Assembly (NCBI RefSeq): GCF_000247815.1
Contig: NC_021673.1
Coordinates: 106,965,174 to 107,029,173 of the forward strand
Direction: 5' to 3'
From: Ficedula albicollis
Lineage: Eukaryota > Chordata > Aves > Passeriformes > Muscicapidae
DNA length: 64,000 nt
The position numbers were made by a program, and so were the translations under genes. Shown here piece after piece: positions 11,935-25,610 of the stretch (the stretch's first letter is position 1; each line of letters starts with the position of its first letter). The notes under the pieces are model-generated. The model worked only from the letters and a program-made list of their open reading frames with translations, ran no database searches and had not been told where the DNA came from.

Positions 11935-14900
11935 TCTGACCTATCAGTGATAGGTGCTCAGGAATATATAAAATTGATCTCTTGACTCAAGGTCTTTCTA
12001 ATTTGAAAGTGGAGAATGGTAACTAAGTCCCTATAGAGCTGCTTTTATTAACCATAACTAATAATTTTGATTGAGGATTTGGCAGGAAATGCCTGTTTTA
12101 ACAATGAATATCGCTTACTTGGTGACACTCGGAAGTACAAGTAGATTTGTCAATGCAGTATTTTATTCCAGGACAACTGAGTCATCCACCACATAGCCAA
12201 TATATTTGTTAAGAGTTACACAAGTGGCCTTGGAAAAAAAATGGAATATCTAGGCCTTATGCATCTCAATGAAGGAAGCAGATTGTCATAACAACTTTGA
12301 AAATGCCATTCTTTTTCAGTCACAATTAATTTTAGCCCAGCACAGGCACTTTGCAGAACTGAAAACCAGAAATTCAATAATAAAACTGAAGGCGATTGCT
12401 AAAGGTGCAGGTTATGGACTCTTTCTACCTCCAGCATGCTGCAACAGTCCTCACCCTGGGCATGATAGAACAAAAGCCAGAGAAGACAGAAAATGAAGCC
12501 CATGAAAAAGTGTTGCTCATTGTACATTGTGGAGAATTTGAATAGTGTATCTTCAAAGGTAAGCTGTCAGTGTTACAGAAGGGTCTCAACTAATTAAAAA
12601 GTAATGGATTTAAAGCACACACTCAAGTGCTTTGCTGAATTGAAGACTAAATAATGGTTACAAAATAATCCTGTGTACGTACTGCTTGCTTCTTTTTGAG
12701 TGAACAATATCTTCTGTATCATTCTCTCATTACCTTATCACAGTAAACAGTGCTTGGCTTTTGTGTGGCTTTTCCTAAGCAGTAAGGGCAGAGAGACCAG
12801 CCTATGGCCTAAAGACCTTGCAGACCAATACTTCTTCCATTTTAGAAGTGGGCAATCATGAAGATCTTTTTTGATAAAGTGCGGATCAGTGTTAGCTTCT
12901 TTACATAGAAAGTTTATGTATAAGTGTTGCTTACAAAGCAAACAACTTGCATAACTGCAAACATATAAGTAATACTAAAATTGCTCTGGATTAAAAAAAA
13001 AATTGTTTCTCCTTTTCCTTCTTTATCATCTACTGTTCCATTATTTTTCTCTCATCCATATCATGTCAGTCTAGAGTCAAGTAACGTTCCTTAAGCGGAA
13101 ATAGGAGATTCTGACAAGAATTTCTCAATGTAAAGTCCTCTTTCCATGTTGTCAAGACCCAGGGCAAATCATTTTTTCTCAGTTGGAGTGTTATCTGCTT
13201 TGGCTGAGAAGTGAGTTTTGAAAAGAACAAGGTGTGAAAAAATGTCACTCTTTGTTTCATCCAGGCTGGTATCATCTGTCATATGTATTGCTATTATTTA
13301 TTTAGCTGGACTGAGCAGCAGTTTGCTTTTATTTCATCTCTTTGACTTTTGATTTTGCTTCTCCAGAAGTCCTTTTGTCTCCCCTCTTCATCAGCTTTGT
13401 CCTGTAAGAATGGACTGTCAACATCTGTGGATATCATGGTCTACCCTGGTTTTGTTTTGGTTCTTACAGGCTCAAAAAGGCAAGATGAAGCAAGGGAAAG
13501 GAGAAACACTTTCTGTTCTTGACTTGTAGAAAGGCAGGTCCTGGAAGTTTCTTTAATTTTCAAGACTATTGCTAGATGGAAAGAATATTACTCTTTCTGA
13601 GTAATAAACTCTCTGCTTATTACAGAATACATTTCATCAGAAGATCACAAAATACCTCTCAAATCAAATTAACATCATTACCTTATTTTCATGAAACCCT
13701 CATTATTGAAGAGATTTATCTGCAGTGACTCAGCAGGTCTGAGGAACTATAACTAAAACCAAGATATTTTTAAAAGCTGAGACTGACCAATGCAGATAAG
13801 AATGCTAATTCTTTAAAAGATGTTTCAAATATTTTACTTTTTGAAAAATGATTCTCGCTTTCCTTATCATCACTGAGAGATCTTCACAGTCAGAGTGAAA
13901 GGTAAGGCAGGTGTACTGTACCATGGACAAACCCACCACTGACTAGACCTAACGCAAACTCTGCAGAAATGTGGTGGGATTATAGGAAAGGGGGTGTGGA
14001 TAAGACTCCTGTAGCTAAATATGGGTTAGCCATGCTTATCTTCAAATGGCTATTCTGTCTCTGCAAGGTGGTCTCACAACTATGTGCAGTCCTTCCACTT
14101 GGCTGTACTACAAAGGGACTTCAGGTAGTGTTTGTCACCACTTTTCCATGAATTCTGTGCACTTGTACCACATGTGTGTTTCTAGCTGAATCATTCCTTC
14201 ACAAATTAACCTTAATCTTAAAATACATTTTCTCAAAATACCGATCAAGTTGATGTAAGTTAGATGTTTTAGGACAATTATAGAACAAAATGTTAAGTAA
14301 CAGAAAATAAATAACAAGTAGGGATAGTCTATAATATTTCACTCCCATTTTTACATGTATCAAGAAATTCAATTTATTGACTGTTGATTTCGTAGGGAAA
14401 TTGTCTTTTGTAGATAAACAGTAATATTTGTCACATTATGTTCCTGCACAAGGATGATTAATATTTGTACAAGGCAGATACTTTTGCATAGGTGGATATT
14501 ATTATCTTTACATGAGCAACAAAAAAATTAGAGAATTAAATTCTTTAACATAAGAAATGGATCTTAAATGCCTTGAGTCGGTTGATCATGAAATTCTGGG
14601 AAACAGAGCAAGCAAAAGATGACAGACCTTCACACAAAACACAAGCTTAGTTCAATATATAAATATGTGATTTTTATGTGATATGTAATATTTTCTGGTA
14701 ATAAGCAGTTGAAGACTATCAGGTAACAGGCAGTGCTGAAGCTATCCTAGCACTGCTAAGGTGTTTCATTTCAACCTATTCTCAATTACAACAAAAACTC
14801 CAGGACTGAGCTAACACTGAAACTTTACTTCACTTTTTTTTTCCCCCCCACTAATTTGGAATTATCCACCTTACATTTCACGACAAAAACAGTTGCTGTC

Positions 14901-17900
14901 CCACTGTTGAAGTGCAGCTCTCAGATTCACTGAGAAGATGCACAAGATTATCAAATAAGATGTTCTGTTCTCTGCTAGCTTACCTTCTTGAAACTAAAAT
15001 ATTAATTACCTCTCCAAGGAATTCCTTTGGAATAAGATGCATTATTCCATCTTCCAAATAAAATTGTTTTATTTTAATGCTGAATGTCTATAGAAACTAT
15101 TCTTCAAGCTTTGGCATACTGAAATGTCTGTGTCTTAGAGGCTTGCTCCAAGACCTCTATCAGCAACACTTTTACAAATGCATGTGTTCAGGAAAGTATG
15201 GCAAAATATTGGTGTTAATCTTTTATGCTGCCTTTAAAAACAATCAGCAAGTCATAGTCATGAATGTTTTCACATAAAAACCTATAGGTGCATGCACTAT
15301 ATATATATGTGTGTGTGTGTGTATGTAGAAATTAAAATGCATACATGTAGATGCACACACCCATAATAAAAAAGTACAGACTGGACACCTGTCACTGGGT
15401 TTTAGATAATTATAAACATTATTGACTCCTGCAAAATGTAACCCAAAAAAAATTGGACTTTGGTCTCGTGCCTGTTTGGACATAGTATCAGAGTTGTGGA
15501 TTTTAGTTTTCTTGAAATGAAGCCCTCCAAAGCTGTAGGGTAAAAAATGGAGAATGATGAATGGTTGCTGTATAAATTATGTTGTCCAAAGATAATCACA
15601 ATGGGATTATTAAAAATATATTTAATGTTGATTTCTTCATTGTGGTTTTAAGTGTTATCAATTTAAAAGCAGAAAATATGCAGTGAAAATATTACTGAAT
15701 ATCAAGTACATATTTCTGTGTGGAGTAGAAGTACTGAAACCTGTCTTTCTTAATGAGGATTACCTAAATCTTATGAAATATTTAATTGTCATTCTACCTA
15801 CTTTAGAATGACAGGACAGCAGTAATCAGTTCAAACCACGCAGATAAACTATGAGGAAAATTCTAGAAATCTTAATGCAGAAAGTGTGTTCCTATATGTC
15901 ACTGTCTCTCTTACACCACTGAAATCAACTAAAGGGAAAGATTTCAGTTTCTTCCTAGTTCCATAGCAACAGAAGACCAGACATGCTGATATCTACCATC
16001 AACAATATATTCAATTCTAAAAGACCCTTAAACCTCTTTAAAGTTAAGTTCTTTAAGAATTTTTAAAGCTGCTTTCCTTGGGAAAGATTGTTGGATTGTC
16101 TCAGAGGCTTAGAAATTCTTTCCATGAAGAAGAAATTATTTCTGTTCTCTGTTGGAATTTGTGGCCATAAAATAAATGAGATTTCATCTCATAGCTATGA
16201 CAGTTTGAAAAATTTTTCTGGAATGGGGTGAGATCCAATCTTTTCTGCGTACATGTGGGTAACTGATATTGGTAGGAAGGAAATTTTTGCATGCAGGTGA
16301 TGAGGAAAATAAACAAGGGACATGCAACCGGCATCACACTGCAAGCAAAATAAGTATTAATATCAAGCTGGAAGTTCAAAGAGGGGTTTCTATACAGGTA
16401 TAAGCAATTTACATTTCCATAGAGCTGAAATGAGAAATGCTCCTTGCATTAAATACTCTTATACACCTCTTTGGAATGAAGAATAGATCCTTTCTTCCAG
16501 TAATGTAGTTGAAGTTCAAGGTTATTTCCCTACATTGAGAATGCAATCATATATCATAGCTAATATGCTTAGAAATACTTCAGAAATGGTTGAAACTCAT
16601 CAAACACATCAAAGCATTGGTTATGTGAGATTATATTTCTATACAGGGATACGAACCACTCTGTATTTTGGGCTAACTTGCAATGAAGAAAATCACCAAG
16701 AGTCTCTTCTCTGAACAAAATTACTTTACACTGTGGTCACTCTGATTCCTCTCACTTTGATAAAAACTCCCATGTGTGCAGATATGAGATGTGACAACAA
16801 AAGCACACAGGGCTGAAAAGCTATTAAGAAGGGAGCATGAATTCAGTCAACTTCCCACCTTGAAATGATGAGGTTATTATAAATCATATCCTTGAAATAC
16901 CAAGGTGAGGGGAGAAACCTCACGTGTCCTTACAGCTGCACTCACTTTACATCACTCAGACAGTGCATTATTCACATGCAGAAGAGGGCTAGTTATGAAT
17001 AGTTGTTCCCAACTCCTATCCTATTCCACAGGCTTTGAACACACACACACGAAGAGCAAACATAAAGAATGAAATTGCTTCAAGCATCTCTCAGGACTTA
17101 AGGTCATTAAAGAACTTCAGGGTCATGAGATAGCTTGTTGGGTCTCATTGTCCTCCCAGCATCTCCAGTGATATCCTGGAGCTTTGGGTTTATTTATTTA
17201 TTATATTCTAGAGGCATGTTTTTCATAACAGTTATGAATGTTTTAATTTTCCTATCACCTTTCATTCCCTATGTTTTCCCTGTGCAAATTTCTTTTCTAA
17301 TTGCAAAGTCTCAGGATTTTTATGCTGTGCCCTGGATGACCCAGAAAGGAACCCTTTTGGAAATCAGAAATTAATTATTACAGGGAGTGGTAAAATTAGC
17401 CAAAGCATTGCTGGTGCACTCTACAGAATGATGGTGCCACAACAGTCTTTCCTAACTCAGCACTGATACCACTTGCCTCCCTTTCCTCTTTTGCTTAAGT
17501 AGAAGAAATGCTTGCAGTGTTACTCTAAACCTGGACAAGACAAGACATTCTTTAGTGAGGGGAAAAAAAGAATTAGTCTTGATTCTGATCTAACCAGACC
17601 AGCCATCTGAACATGCACATTTCCTTAAAAAAAAAAAACCTCATTTTTACAGGCTAGTTTTTCTGTTGTCTATTTAAGTTGCATGGTTAAAGGAGCTTAC
17701 ACCCTCTTCCTGTGTCTTCTCAATAGTCAAATGCATTAAACAGTTCTCTGCCTTTGCACAAAATTTCCCTTATTGAGGTCTTTGGATCACAGAGGCAAAA
17801 TGCATTGTGTGTCTCTTTAAATCTGTTAAGGAGCTCTCCTCAGTGTTTAGTACCATGTATGCTTCCTCACAACCATCCCCTTTAATAATAGCCACAAAGT

Positions 17901-19811
17901 ATTACTTTATTCTTCTAGAGAGAGCTCAAATGTGTTTCAAAATTTGCATTCATAAATGACAGTAACCTATAAAAAAGCTAAGTTTAACCCTTTAAAAATA
18001 TGTACACTACAACAGATAGTTCTACCACTGTCTCTCAGTTTAGATTTACATTATTTTGTCGAAATAGTGAGATTACAGAAATAGTGCAACTGCAAACCAA
18101 AATGGCCTGAAGAAAGCAGAGCTGATTAGAAAATTAATAATTTTAAGGTAGAGGATTATCTTACAAGAAAGTACTGTTCCAAAGAAAAAGACTCTTAACT
18201 GCAAACTGTCAGGATAATGTGTGATTTTAATTACATCACTAAGTTGATATATTAACAGATAATGAACAGAAATATCAACGACATCAATATTACTTCAAAT
18301 ATGGGCTAAATATTTAATGTATAAATTGAAAAATCAATGTAAAAGTTAAATTTCCAAAGCTAAAGATGAAGTGTGTTAAATAGATCTGAGTGACAGAGAT
18401 TGGTTAACTTCCTAATTGGAAGAAAACACAAGTGAAACTAACCACATAAGTCAAAAAATAAATGAAAGAAAGGCTGTCAGAGAGATTAAAGATTTATACA
18501 GCTGTTTCATCCATCTGGTGTTTAACCAAGCAAAGGCTGGTAGAGAGCATATGACTCAGATGCCTATATTGCAAGATAACTGACTGATTAAATGAATTTG
18601 TACATCCATCAAAGACCATAAGACTTAAAATTAGACTTACCAAAAAAAGCCACACAAAATGTTTTGAGAGCACAGAATTTGTAGACGGGCTGGCACTGAT
18701 TTTAAAGGCAGTTTTGGAAGACCACAGAACAAGATACCAGGATTGGGTTTTGGAGCTGCAGAAGATATTAAGAGCATAATTATTGAAATCTATAGGCTTT
18801 GATGCATTGCCCAAAAATAGTGCACATAAGGAAAATGGGTGACTTTTAAAATGCAAAACTGAAGCATGCAGTGGTGAGTTAGACTTAAAAATATGAAGCT
18901 TTGGAGAAAATTTATTTTTTCACTGGATTTGAACAGGTTATGCATATAATTTCCCATGAATTTTATTCAAGTGTGAGAAAAAATAAACTGATGTTAGTAC
19001 TGCCACTTGTCAAATCAGCTTTACAATCTGCTTAACTATGTGCCCAAAATCTCAAGAAAAACTGTTGACTTAATTAAGATGCTTTTCATATGGCAAAAAC
19101 ATTTGGATGGGCTGGTAAGCAAGAAGAAAATCAGTTTCCCCCTTCTAAACTTTTCAATGTAAAGCCCTGGTGATCTGCAGTGCATAGGTCAGAAATCGGT
19201 AGTTCTCTGTTTCAAGGTGAGCACTTCTAAGCATGTCTCATGCTCAGCAGAGCATACAAAATCTTGGGAAAAGAAACATTCAGTCCATCTTCTCACAGTA
19301 GTGAGACATTTCATTTATCTATAATAAATATCGTGTATAAATGATCTTGAGATGTTTGCCTCTTATGTTCTCTCCCATGCATGTACTAATGGGGAACTTT
19401 GCACTCTGGAACATGCAGTGACTGGAACAACATGCAGAACAACGGCATGAATGTGATAAAGGCAGAGATTTGGGAAGATCAAGGTTAGCATGTTGGATGT
19501 CTTCATAACAGAACTGTCTAAATTTGCCATGAAAGAAGATACAGCAAAAAATTGCAGTTAGGTATCCAAGAAAAGATATGTAAATTTTTCAGTTTTCTGT
19601 AAAATCTCTGTAAATTTTCTCCCTATCTGTCACACACTGGTATGCTGCAACAATGAACATGCCAAACAAAATCTAAACATGCTATCTGAGAGAGCACTGG
19701 CTTAAATTTTCCCCACATGCTTTCTCTTTGCCTTTTCCTAATAACTATTTTTCTTGGATTTGTCACAACTTTTAACATCACACAATATCAAAAGCCTCAT
19801 CTTAAAAAAAA
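11935..19811. other. About 7.9 kb of unique AT-rich sequence, no gene seen
   Basis: No recognised mobile element or gene. Short open frames up to 120 codons occur, including 18494-18856 on the - strand, with no recognisable domain. Small simple repeats are present: a TA/TG run at 15297-15324, an (AC) run at 17040-17050 and an A run at about 17626-17638. Confidence 0.4.
15297..15324. repeat. TA/TG dinucleotide microsatellite
   Basis: A short (TA)n tract passes directly into (TG)n. It is an ordinary microsatellite. Confidence 0.85.
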
Positions 19812-19947
19812 TTAAAAGTGTTAAACTTGATACTATATGTGTTATTTATTAAATTAACTATGGAAGATGTTGGGCTATGTTAAAAGTGTTAAACTTGATA
19901 CTATATGTGTTATTTATTAAATTAACTATGGACTATGTTGGGCTATA
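19812..19947. repeat. Two-copy tandem duplication, period 68 bp
   Basis: The unit starting 'ttaaaagtgttaaacttgat' at 19812 recurs at 19880. The copies differ by about two bases ('tggaagatg' versus 'tggactatg'). Confidence 0.93.
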
Positions 19948-22790
19948 TAAAACACTGACTGTATAAAATATGTCACCCTGTAGAAATTCTACAGCTCAGC
20001 TTATGTACAGGCAGGCCACTTGCAATGGTTAAATTGTGCTTGCTTTCACAGAGCTCCCAAAGCACAAATCCTGCAAGAATTTTGGGCAAACCCTTGCATC
20101 ATTCCTTTTATTACAGGTAAGTCCACTTTGTAAAATAGACAGGGCATATAGGTACAGCTACCTCCAGGCTGTGTGAGCTGGGGTGATCTTCCTTCACTCA
20201 TACATAGGCAGACTGGCTATTTAAGCCCAAGTAAATCACCTTCAATAAGAAGACACAGGCAACTCAAGAAAGTGATCTTACAGGTAGCCAGTTTTCTTTC
20301 ATATAAGAAGTACTTTGGAAGTGGTTATTTCTTTCTGGGGATGTTGAAGGAAATGTTGGAAGACTGACTGACTCTTAGTGTAGATGCAGAACTTTTAGAT
20401 ATCTGCTTTAAGCTCCTTTGCCTTTTCTGTGGTTGTACTTGCCTGCTGCCTGACGCCTCAAGGTGTTGGACTGTTTCTTTTACCGTCATGTCTTTGTATA
20501 GGGTCAGCACAAAGCCACCTGTGGGAATGATGTGCAGACAATTCTTGCTCGAATTTCTGTCTGCCTGGTATTAAACTCTTGTGCAGGTCATTGCATGATA
20601 ATGGAGAGCAGCAGAGCAAGCTGTGTGCAGCCACTCACAAAGCAGGTTCCTGAATGTCAGCTATGGTGAGTGTTAAAAATGCACCATGGACTTCTGAAGA
20701 AAACAGACAAAATTTTTATTTCTCCCCTTGTGAGGAAAGTGCTAGTGTTCACTAGCTGGCATATTATAGAGCAGAGGTGAGGGATGAACTATGCTGTGGA
20801 CAAGGAAGCCTTGAGGACACTTAGCTACACATTTCACTGTTTCCCTTTTGTTCTAAATGAATTTTGTACCATTGAGCAAAAGGGATAATATGGATAGGGA
20901 TTTAGAGTATGTCAAAGGTTTGAAAGTTTGCAAGTGAGAAAATAATGAAACTATATAGATTAAACTGGTTATAAATCTTTGGGAATGAGTAGTTTTACTT
21001 GCATTACTTCTCTGTGTATTCCTTTCCACTATCCTGCTTTGTCCCAAAAGATAAGTAACAATATCTACCAATGACATCATCTACTTCAGACACTTGTGCT
21101 AAAGTCAGAAAATACCTTTCTTTCAGACAAGACAGGTAGCAACCTTTCTGCATAATATAACCACAATATTCTATAGAGACAACTTAGTGATAAACAGGAA
21201 AACATATTTAGAGCACAGGGTGCAGAGGATACATTTGTAAACGCACATACATGTACATATAAAAGTAAGATAATTACTGATTTTTCAAAAGGATGGGGAA
21301 GATGGTCTACAGAGATATTTTTTTTCCTAATAAGCAGAGGTAAACCATAGAAGGCATTGTTTAATTGGGGAAGTTTTTAACCAGATTTTGGAATGAAGAA
21401 AATAAAAATAGTTTATGGAGATGGATATGACACTTTTTCTTTTCTCTTCTTTATGCCGGATAAGAAGGCAGTAAATCACACTTCAAATGACACAGATTTT
21501 AGAATTCCTGAAGTGAATGTGTTGACAAATGGTAGAAATGGTTAGTTCAAGGAAAATGGAAACCATAGTTAGAGAGCATGTGGAGGGTATTGTAGGGTTG
21601 GTTTTGAGGAGATCTATCATTCTTTCCTTAAGAAACATTTGGGACACGACACTTTTTGCAGTATTTTCAAAGATGTATTAATTTAAGCCAAACTTTCATC
21701 AGGATCACGAGCTTTCAAGAGAATGATTTCATGGTACTGATGACCACTCTCACTAGGGACCAACATCTCACACACAACACCTGCCTTTTTCATTCTAAAA
21801 AATTTGCCCAGCTGTTATCAGTGTGTGTTTGCTCCCAGGGAAAGAACAGAAAATGAGGGCACCTGGGAAAACTGCCTCATTCTTTCTACCCTGTTTAGGT
21901 TAAAATTAATCAAGGATGAAAAGTTTTAAAGGTGTTCTTTCTCTTTCCCACTGGATTCAGACAGTCAGAAGAAAATTAAACAAAAGGAGGAAGATGATGA
22001 ATCAGTCTCAGAATATGAATAATTTCGGGACCAAGGAGCTTCAGACAAAAGAAAACACAATTCTCATTTTCACAGTTCATCTTTCATATTTGAATACTCA
22101 TCACCATCTACTGCCAAGATGCCAAGATTAAAATCTGTTTCTCCATTTGTCATCTCTTATTTCAAGTGAGTTCAAAGGGATCACTGGTCCCAGACTGAAA
22201 GTGCATCACTCTCAGAGCATGAAAAACAACATAAGAGTTTTTAGGGAAGATGAGCATGAAGTCATTAATGAAATAGTGTTTTTCTGACAGTAAAGAGCAA
22301 GGAAGGAGAGAAAAGGTATATTTTCCTCAGAGTCTTTTAAAGTGTCTTCTTGCTGTTTTATCTGTTCTGGAATTCTTTCTTTCTCAGTTTCACATGTTTC
22401 CTTTTCTATTATAAATAAAAAAAATGTATTTATACTGCAAAGAGTAATCAAACATTGGGGTAGTCAGAGTTTGGATCCTATTTCTATCATATTACATGTA
22501 TGATCTCACAAGGTCTCATAGGCCATCTTTTCCTTGGTTGCACACTTGTGATAAGAGCTATCTCTGTCCACTGGATTTGCAAGGCTACACTCTCATTTTG
22601 CATTTCTACCAATAGATCCAGCCTCCCACAGCACCCTATTTCTCTGGACATTCTGTATTCTATGCTGCAACAACGGTGTCACCTTTCATCTAAAAGATCT
22701 CATGAAATCTTGACCCCATGTGTAATATCTACACGGAAAAACTTCTTGTTTTGGATATGAGGATCTAAATATCAATTTCTTGACACCATG
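19948..22790. other. Unique AT-rich sequence, no gene seen
   Basis: No recognised repeat or coding exon. Open frames are all under 90 codons, without domain features. Confidence 0.4.
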
Positions 22791-23153
22791 AGGAGCATGG
22801 GACACCTTCCACTTGACCAGGTTGCCCAAAGCCTCACCCAGCCTGGGCTTGAACACTTTCAAGGATGAGGAATCCACAGCCTCTTTGGGCAATCTGTTCT
22901 CTTTCCTTGCCATCCTTACAGTAAAAAATTTCTTCCTACTATCTAACCAAGCCTACTCTCTTTCAGCTAAAAGCCATTTCCTCTTGCTCTATCACTACAC
23001 GCCCTTGTAAAAGTCCCTCTCCAGCTCTCCTGCAGATCCCCTTTAGGTACTGGGAGGTGCTGTTTGTCCTCCCCAGAGCCTTCTCTAGACTGAACAACCC
23101 CAGCTCTCTCATTCTGTCCCCATATAGGAGGTGCTCCCTTCCTCTTATCATCA
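22791..23153 (-). mobile_element. CR1 LINE 3' fragment, reverse orientation
   Basis: The antisense CR1 blocks appear in order: 'gaccaggttgcccaaagcc' (22817), 'gggcttgaacactttcaagg' (22846), 'gggcaatctgttc', 'cagtaaaaaatttcttcct' (22919), 'cttgctctatcactacacg' (22983) and the 'gaacaaccccagctctctca' block (23092). The extreme 3' repeat is missing or eroded. It is 5'-truncated, old and inactive. Confidence 0.9.
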
Positions 23154-24152
23154 TCATACCAAGATTTGTTTAATACTGAACTTACCTCTTGTAATTCTTG
23201 CTCAGCAGGATGGCTTTACCGGAAAGGGTATTTGTGTCTTAAACGATATTTATAGCTACTTATTGTAGCTCGCTTATTGTCTTTTTTACCATCATTAAAG
23301 AAAAATACAGCTTTTGGGTTTTGCATCTTGGTTGGAGGCATAATTACATAAACATACCTGTGTGTATACAGGGCAGATTCTGAGTGTACACATATATTAT
23401 AAATGTGTAAGAATAAATGTAGGTGGGCACATAGATTAATATTACCCTAACTATGAAAGATTTATACATATGTTCACGTATGCATGTTTATGTGCACAAC
23501 ACAAAGTGGTCTAATGCTTCCTATCCTACTCTAAGGATAGCTATTGATATATATAAAATCACAACAGAAATACTTACAACAAAAGTAAAAACACAATGGC
23601 TTTCAGATTAATGGAGCTGTTGCTAGAAACACTTATAATAGTCAAACATTCTTTTTGATTTTGTGTCCTCCTCTACCTGTAAAAACAAAATGAAAAGGGT
23701 AAATTTTATTTTATTTACCAAATTTGAGCCTGTACACCAAGTTATCCTGCAACTTTCCTGTACTTCTGTGTGTGTGAAAAATGCCAGTGTTTTATTTTTA
23801 TTTTGAAAGATACCAACCATTATTATGCAAAATTCATTAAACAAAGAGCAGCCATTTCTCCTTATTTATTTTGTTTTTCTTTAAAAAGATGCTTTTCAAC
23901 CTGGAAAGCATCCTAACAATAAAAATATGAATAAAATACAAGTAATTTCAAGATGTACTAGGACTATGTGGAACAGAAAATGAACATTTATAATTAAAGA
24001 CTGCATCGTAATGCTCCTGAAAAGAACCAATTGAAACATTTTTCATGTGATTTCATTGCACTGAGGCCAAAACAGTTCAAAGAATAACAGTATAAGAGTT
24101 GAAAAGGATGTTTTTAACAGGAAATTTTTAGTCTGGATTCTCAGTTCAAAAA
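23154..24152. other. Unique AT-rich sequence, no gene seen
   Basis: No recognised element. The stretch near 23340-23560 is rich in 'cata/tgta' words but has no clear repeat unit. Confidence 0.4.
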
Positions 24153-24323
24153 TGACCTGAGCAAGAGACTCACGTTTTTAGTGCTTCAGTCATTTTAAGT
24201 TGAGGCTTTGCTTTCACTCTGTCCATTTTGGACAGAGTGACCTGAGCAAGAGACTCACGTTTTTAGTGCTTCAGTCATTTTAAGTTGAGGCTTTACCTTC
24301 ACTCTGTCCATTTTGGACAGAGT
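24153..24323. repeat. Two-copy tandem duplication, period 85 bp, each copy ending in a hairpin
   Basis: The unit beginning 'tgacctgagcaagagactca' at 24153 recurs at 24238, with two differences. Each copy ends with a perfect inverted repeat: arms actctgtcc and ggacagagt around a 5-base loop, at 24216-24238 and 24301-24323. The junction between copies lies at the foot of the first hairpin. Confidence 0.93.
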
Positions 24324-24549
24324 TACCTGGAGATGCTCAGCCCTAAAGGCAGGAGGCAAAGGCTCCCAGCCAGGGTCACCAGAATTTACTTGACATTCTA
24401 ATCACTTTAAAAACTCACAAAGCAAAAGGGTTTCAAGTTTCATATGTATTTTCCAGATGTTTATGAAGTAAACGTTTGGATCTCAGGATAGTTCAGCACA
24501 AATCTGCCTCCATAAAAGCACTACAAATATTCAACTCTGGAATGAAAAG

Positions 24550-24612
24550 AGGATCTGGAAAATCAAATATTGTCATGGAAAGGATCTGGAAAATCAAATT
24601 TCATGGAAAGGA
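24550..24612. repeat. Short tandem doublet, period 31 bp
   Basis: 'aggatctggaaaatcaaat' occurs at 24550 and again at 24581, each followed by a 'tcatggaaagga' stretch with a small length difference. Confidence 0.8.
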
Positions 24613-25448
24613 ACAGTTACTTTCTTTCAGCTTTGAAGCTAAAGTTCTAATCTTTTAAATTTTCAAGATAATTTGAAATCCCAATTCTCTTGTAATGAAG
24701 CATATCCTTTCACTCTCTCCACGTTTACTTATCAGTAAGGATAATGCTGAAATATGCATATTCTTTCTGGAGTTTTACCAGGACTGTTGACTTTTCCTGA
24801 AATTTGATATCCTGATTTTTTAAAATTTTTTTTCTTGATTCACTGTATGGAAGCAAGAAATCAGGAATTCCTAATTCCGATAAAGAATAAGTGCTTAATT
24901 ACCATTGTCTAGGAAATATTGCTACCCTGCTCTTTAAAACTATCACAGGGTACCTCAGATATATTCTTAATAAGAGGATCAGACCTATGTGCCCAAGTTG
25001 GAGACTACTACAAAAATAAGCGAGTAAATGGCCCAAAACCCTGATAATATAAATTAATACCAGGAGAAGCTACCTGTCCATATATCACAAACAGAATAAA
25101 GGAAACTGAAAGAATAATGAAATGCACAAAAACTAATTCAAGCCCTCATAAACCTAAGGAAAAAATACATCTCCTATTTATCTCAATTAAGAACTCCAAA
25201 GACTCTAACAGCTGTTGTGGAGAAACTCTTCTACATTGAAAAAATTGTATTTACATAAGGAAAACAAGCATTTCCTCTCGAGTTTATAAGCAGATGATCT
25301 GTACAGATCTTTGTGACAAACCAGGAGTCCATCCCACACAATGAAGGGGTAAGGAATGCCTTTTACAGTCTCAGTTACCAAAGCATCTTTGCTTAAAGGA
25401 GGAATTTTGTAAACATGGATTCCTGGGAAAAGACAATTGAATCACAGC
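24613..25448. other. Unique AT-rich sequence, no gene seen
   Basis: No recognised gene or repeat. Confidence 0.4.
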
Positions 25449-25610
25449 GTGGCAGTGAGAATGCATGACCTAGCAATGTATCAAGGACAAGGGACTTTTT
25501 TTCTGCAAAATATGAGAATGGCACACCACGTGGCAGTGAGAATGCATGACCTAGCAATGTACCAAGGACAAGGGACTTTTTTTGCTGCAAAATATGAGAA
25601 TGGCACACCA
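25449..25610. repeat. Two-copy tandem duplication, period 81 bp
   Basis: The unit starting 'gtggcagtgagaatgcatga' at 25449 recurs at 25530. The copies differ by one substitution (gtatc/gtacc) and one inserted G after the run of T. Open frames on both strands cross the duplication, but this is a by-product of the repeat. Confidence 0.93.

Noticed and set aside
18494..18856. 120-codon frame on the - strand
   Set aside because: No domain, no splice context and a composition typical of AT-rich noncoding DNA.
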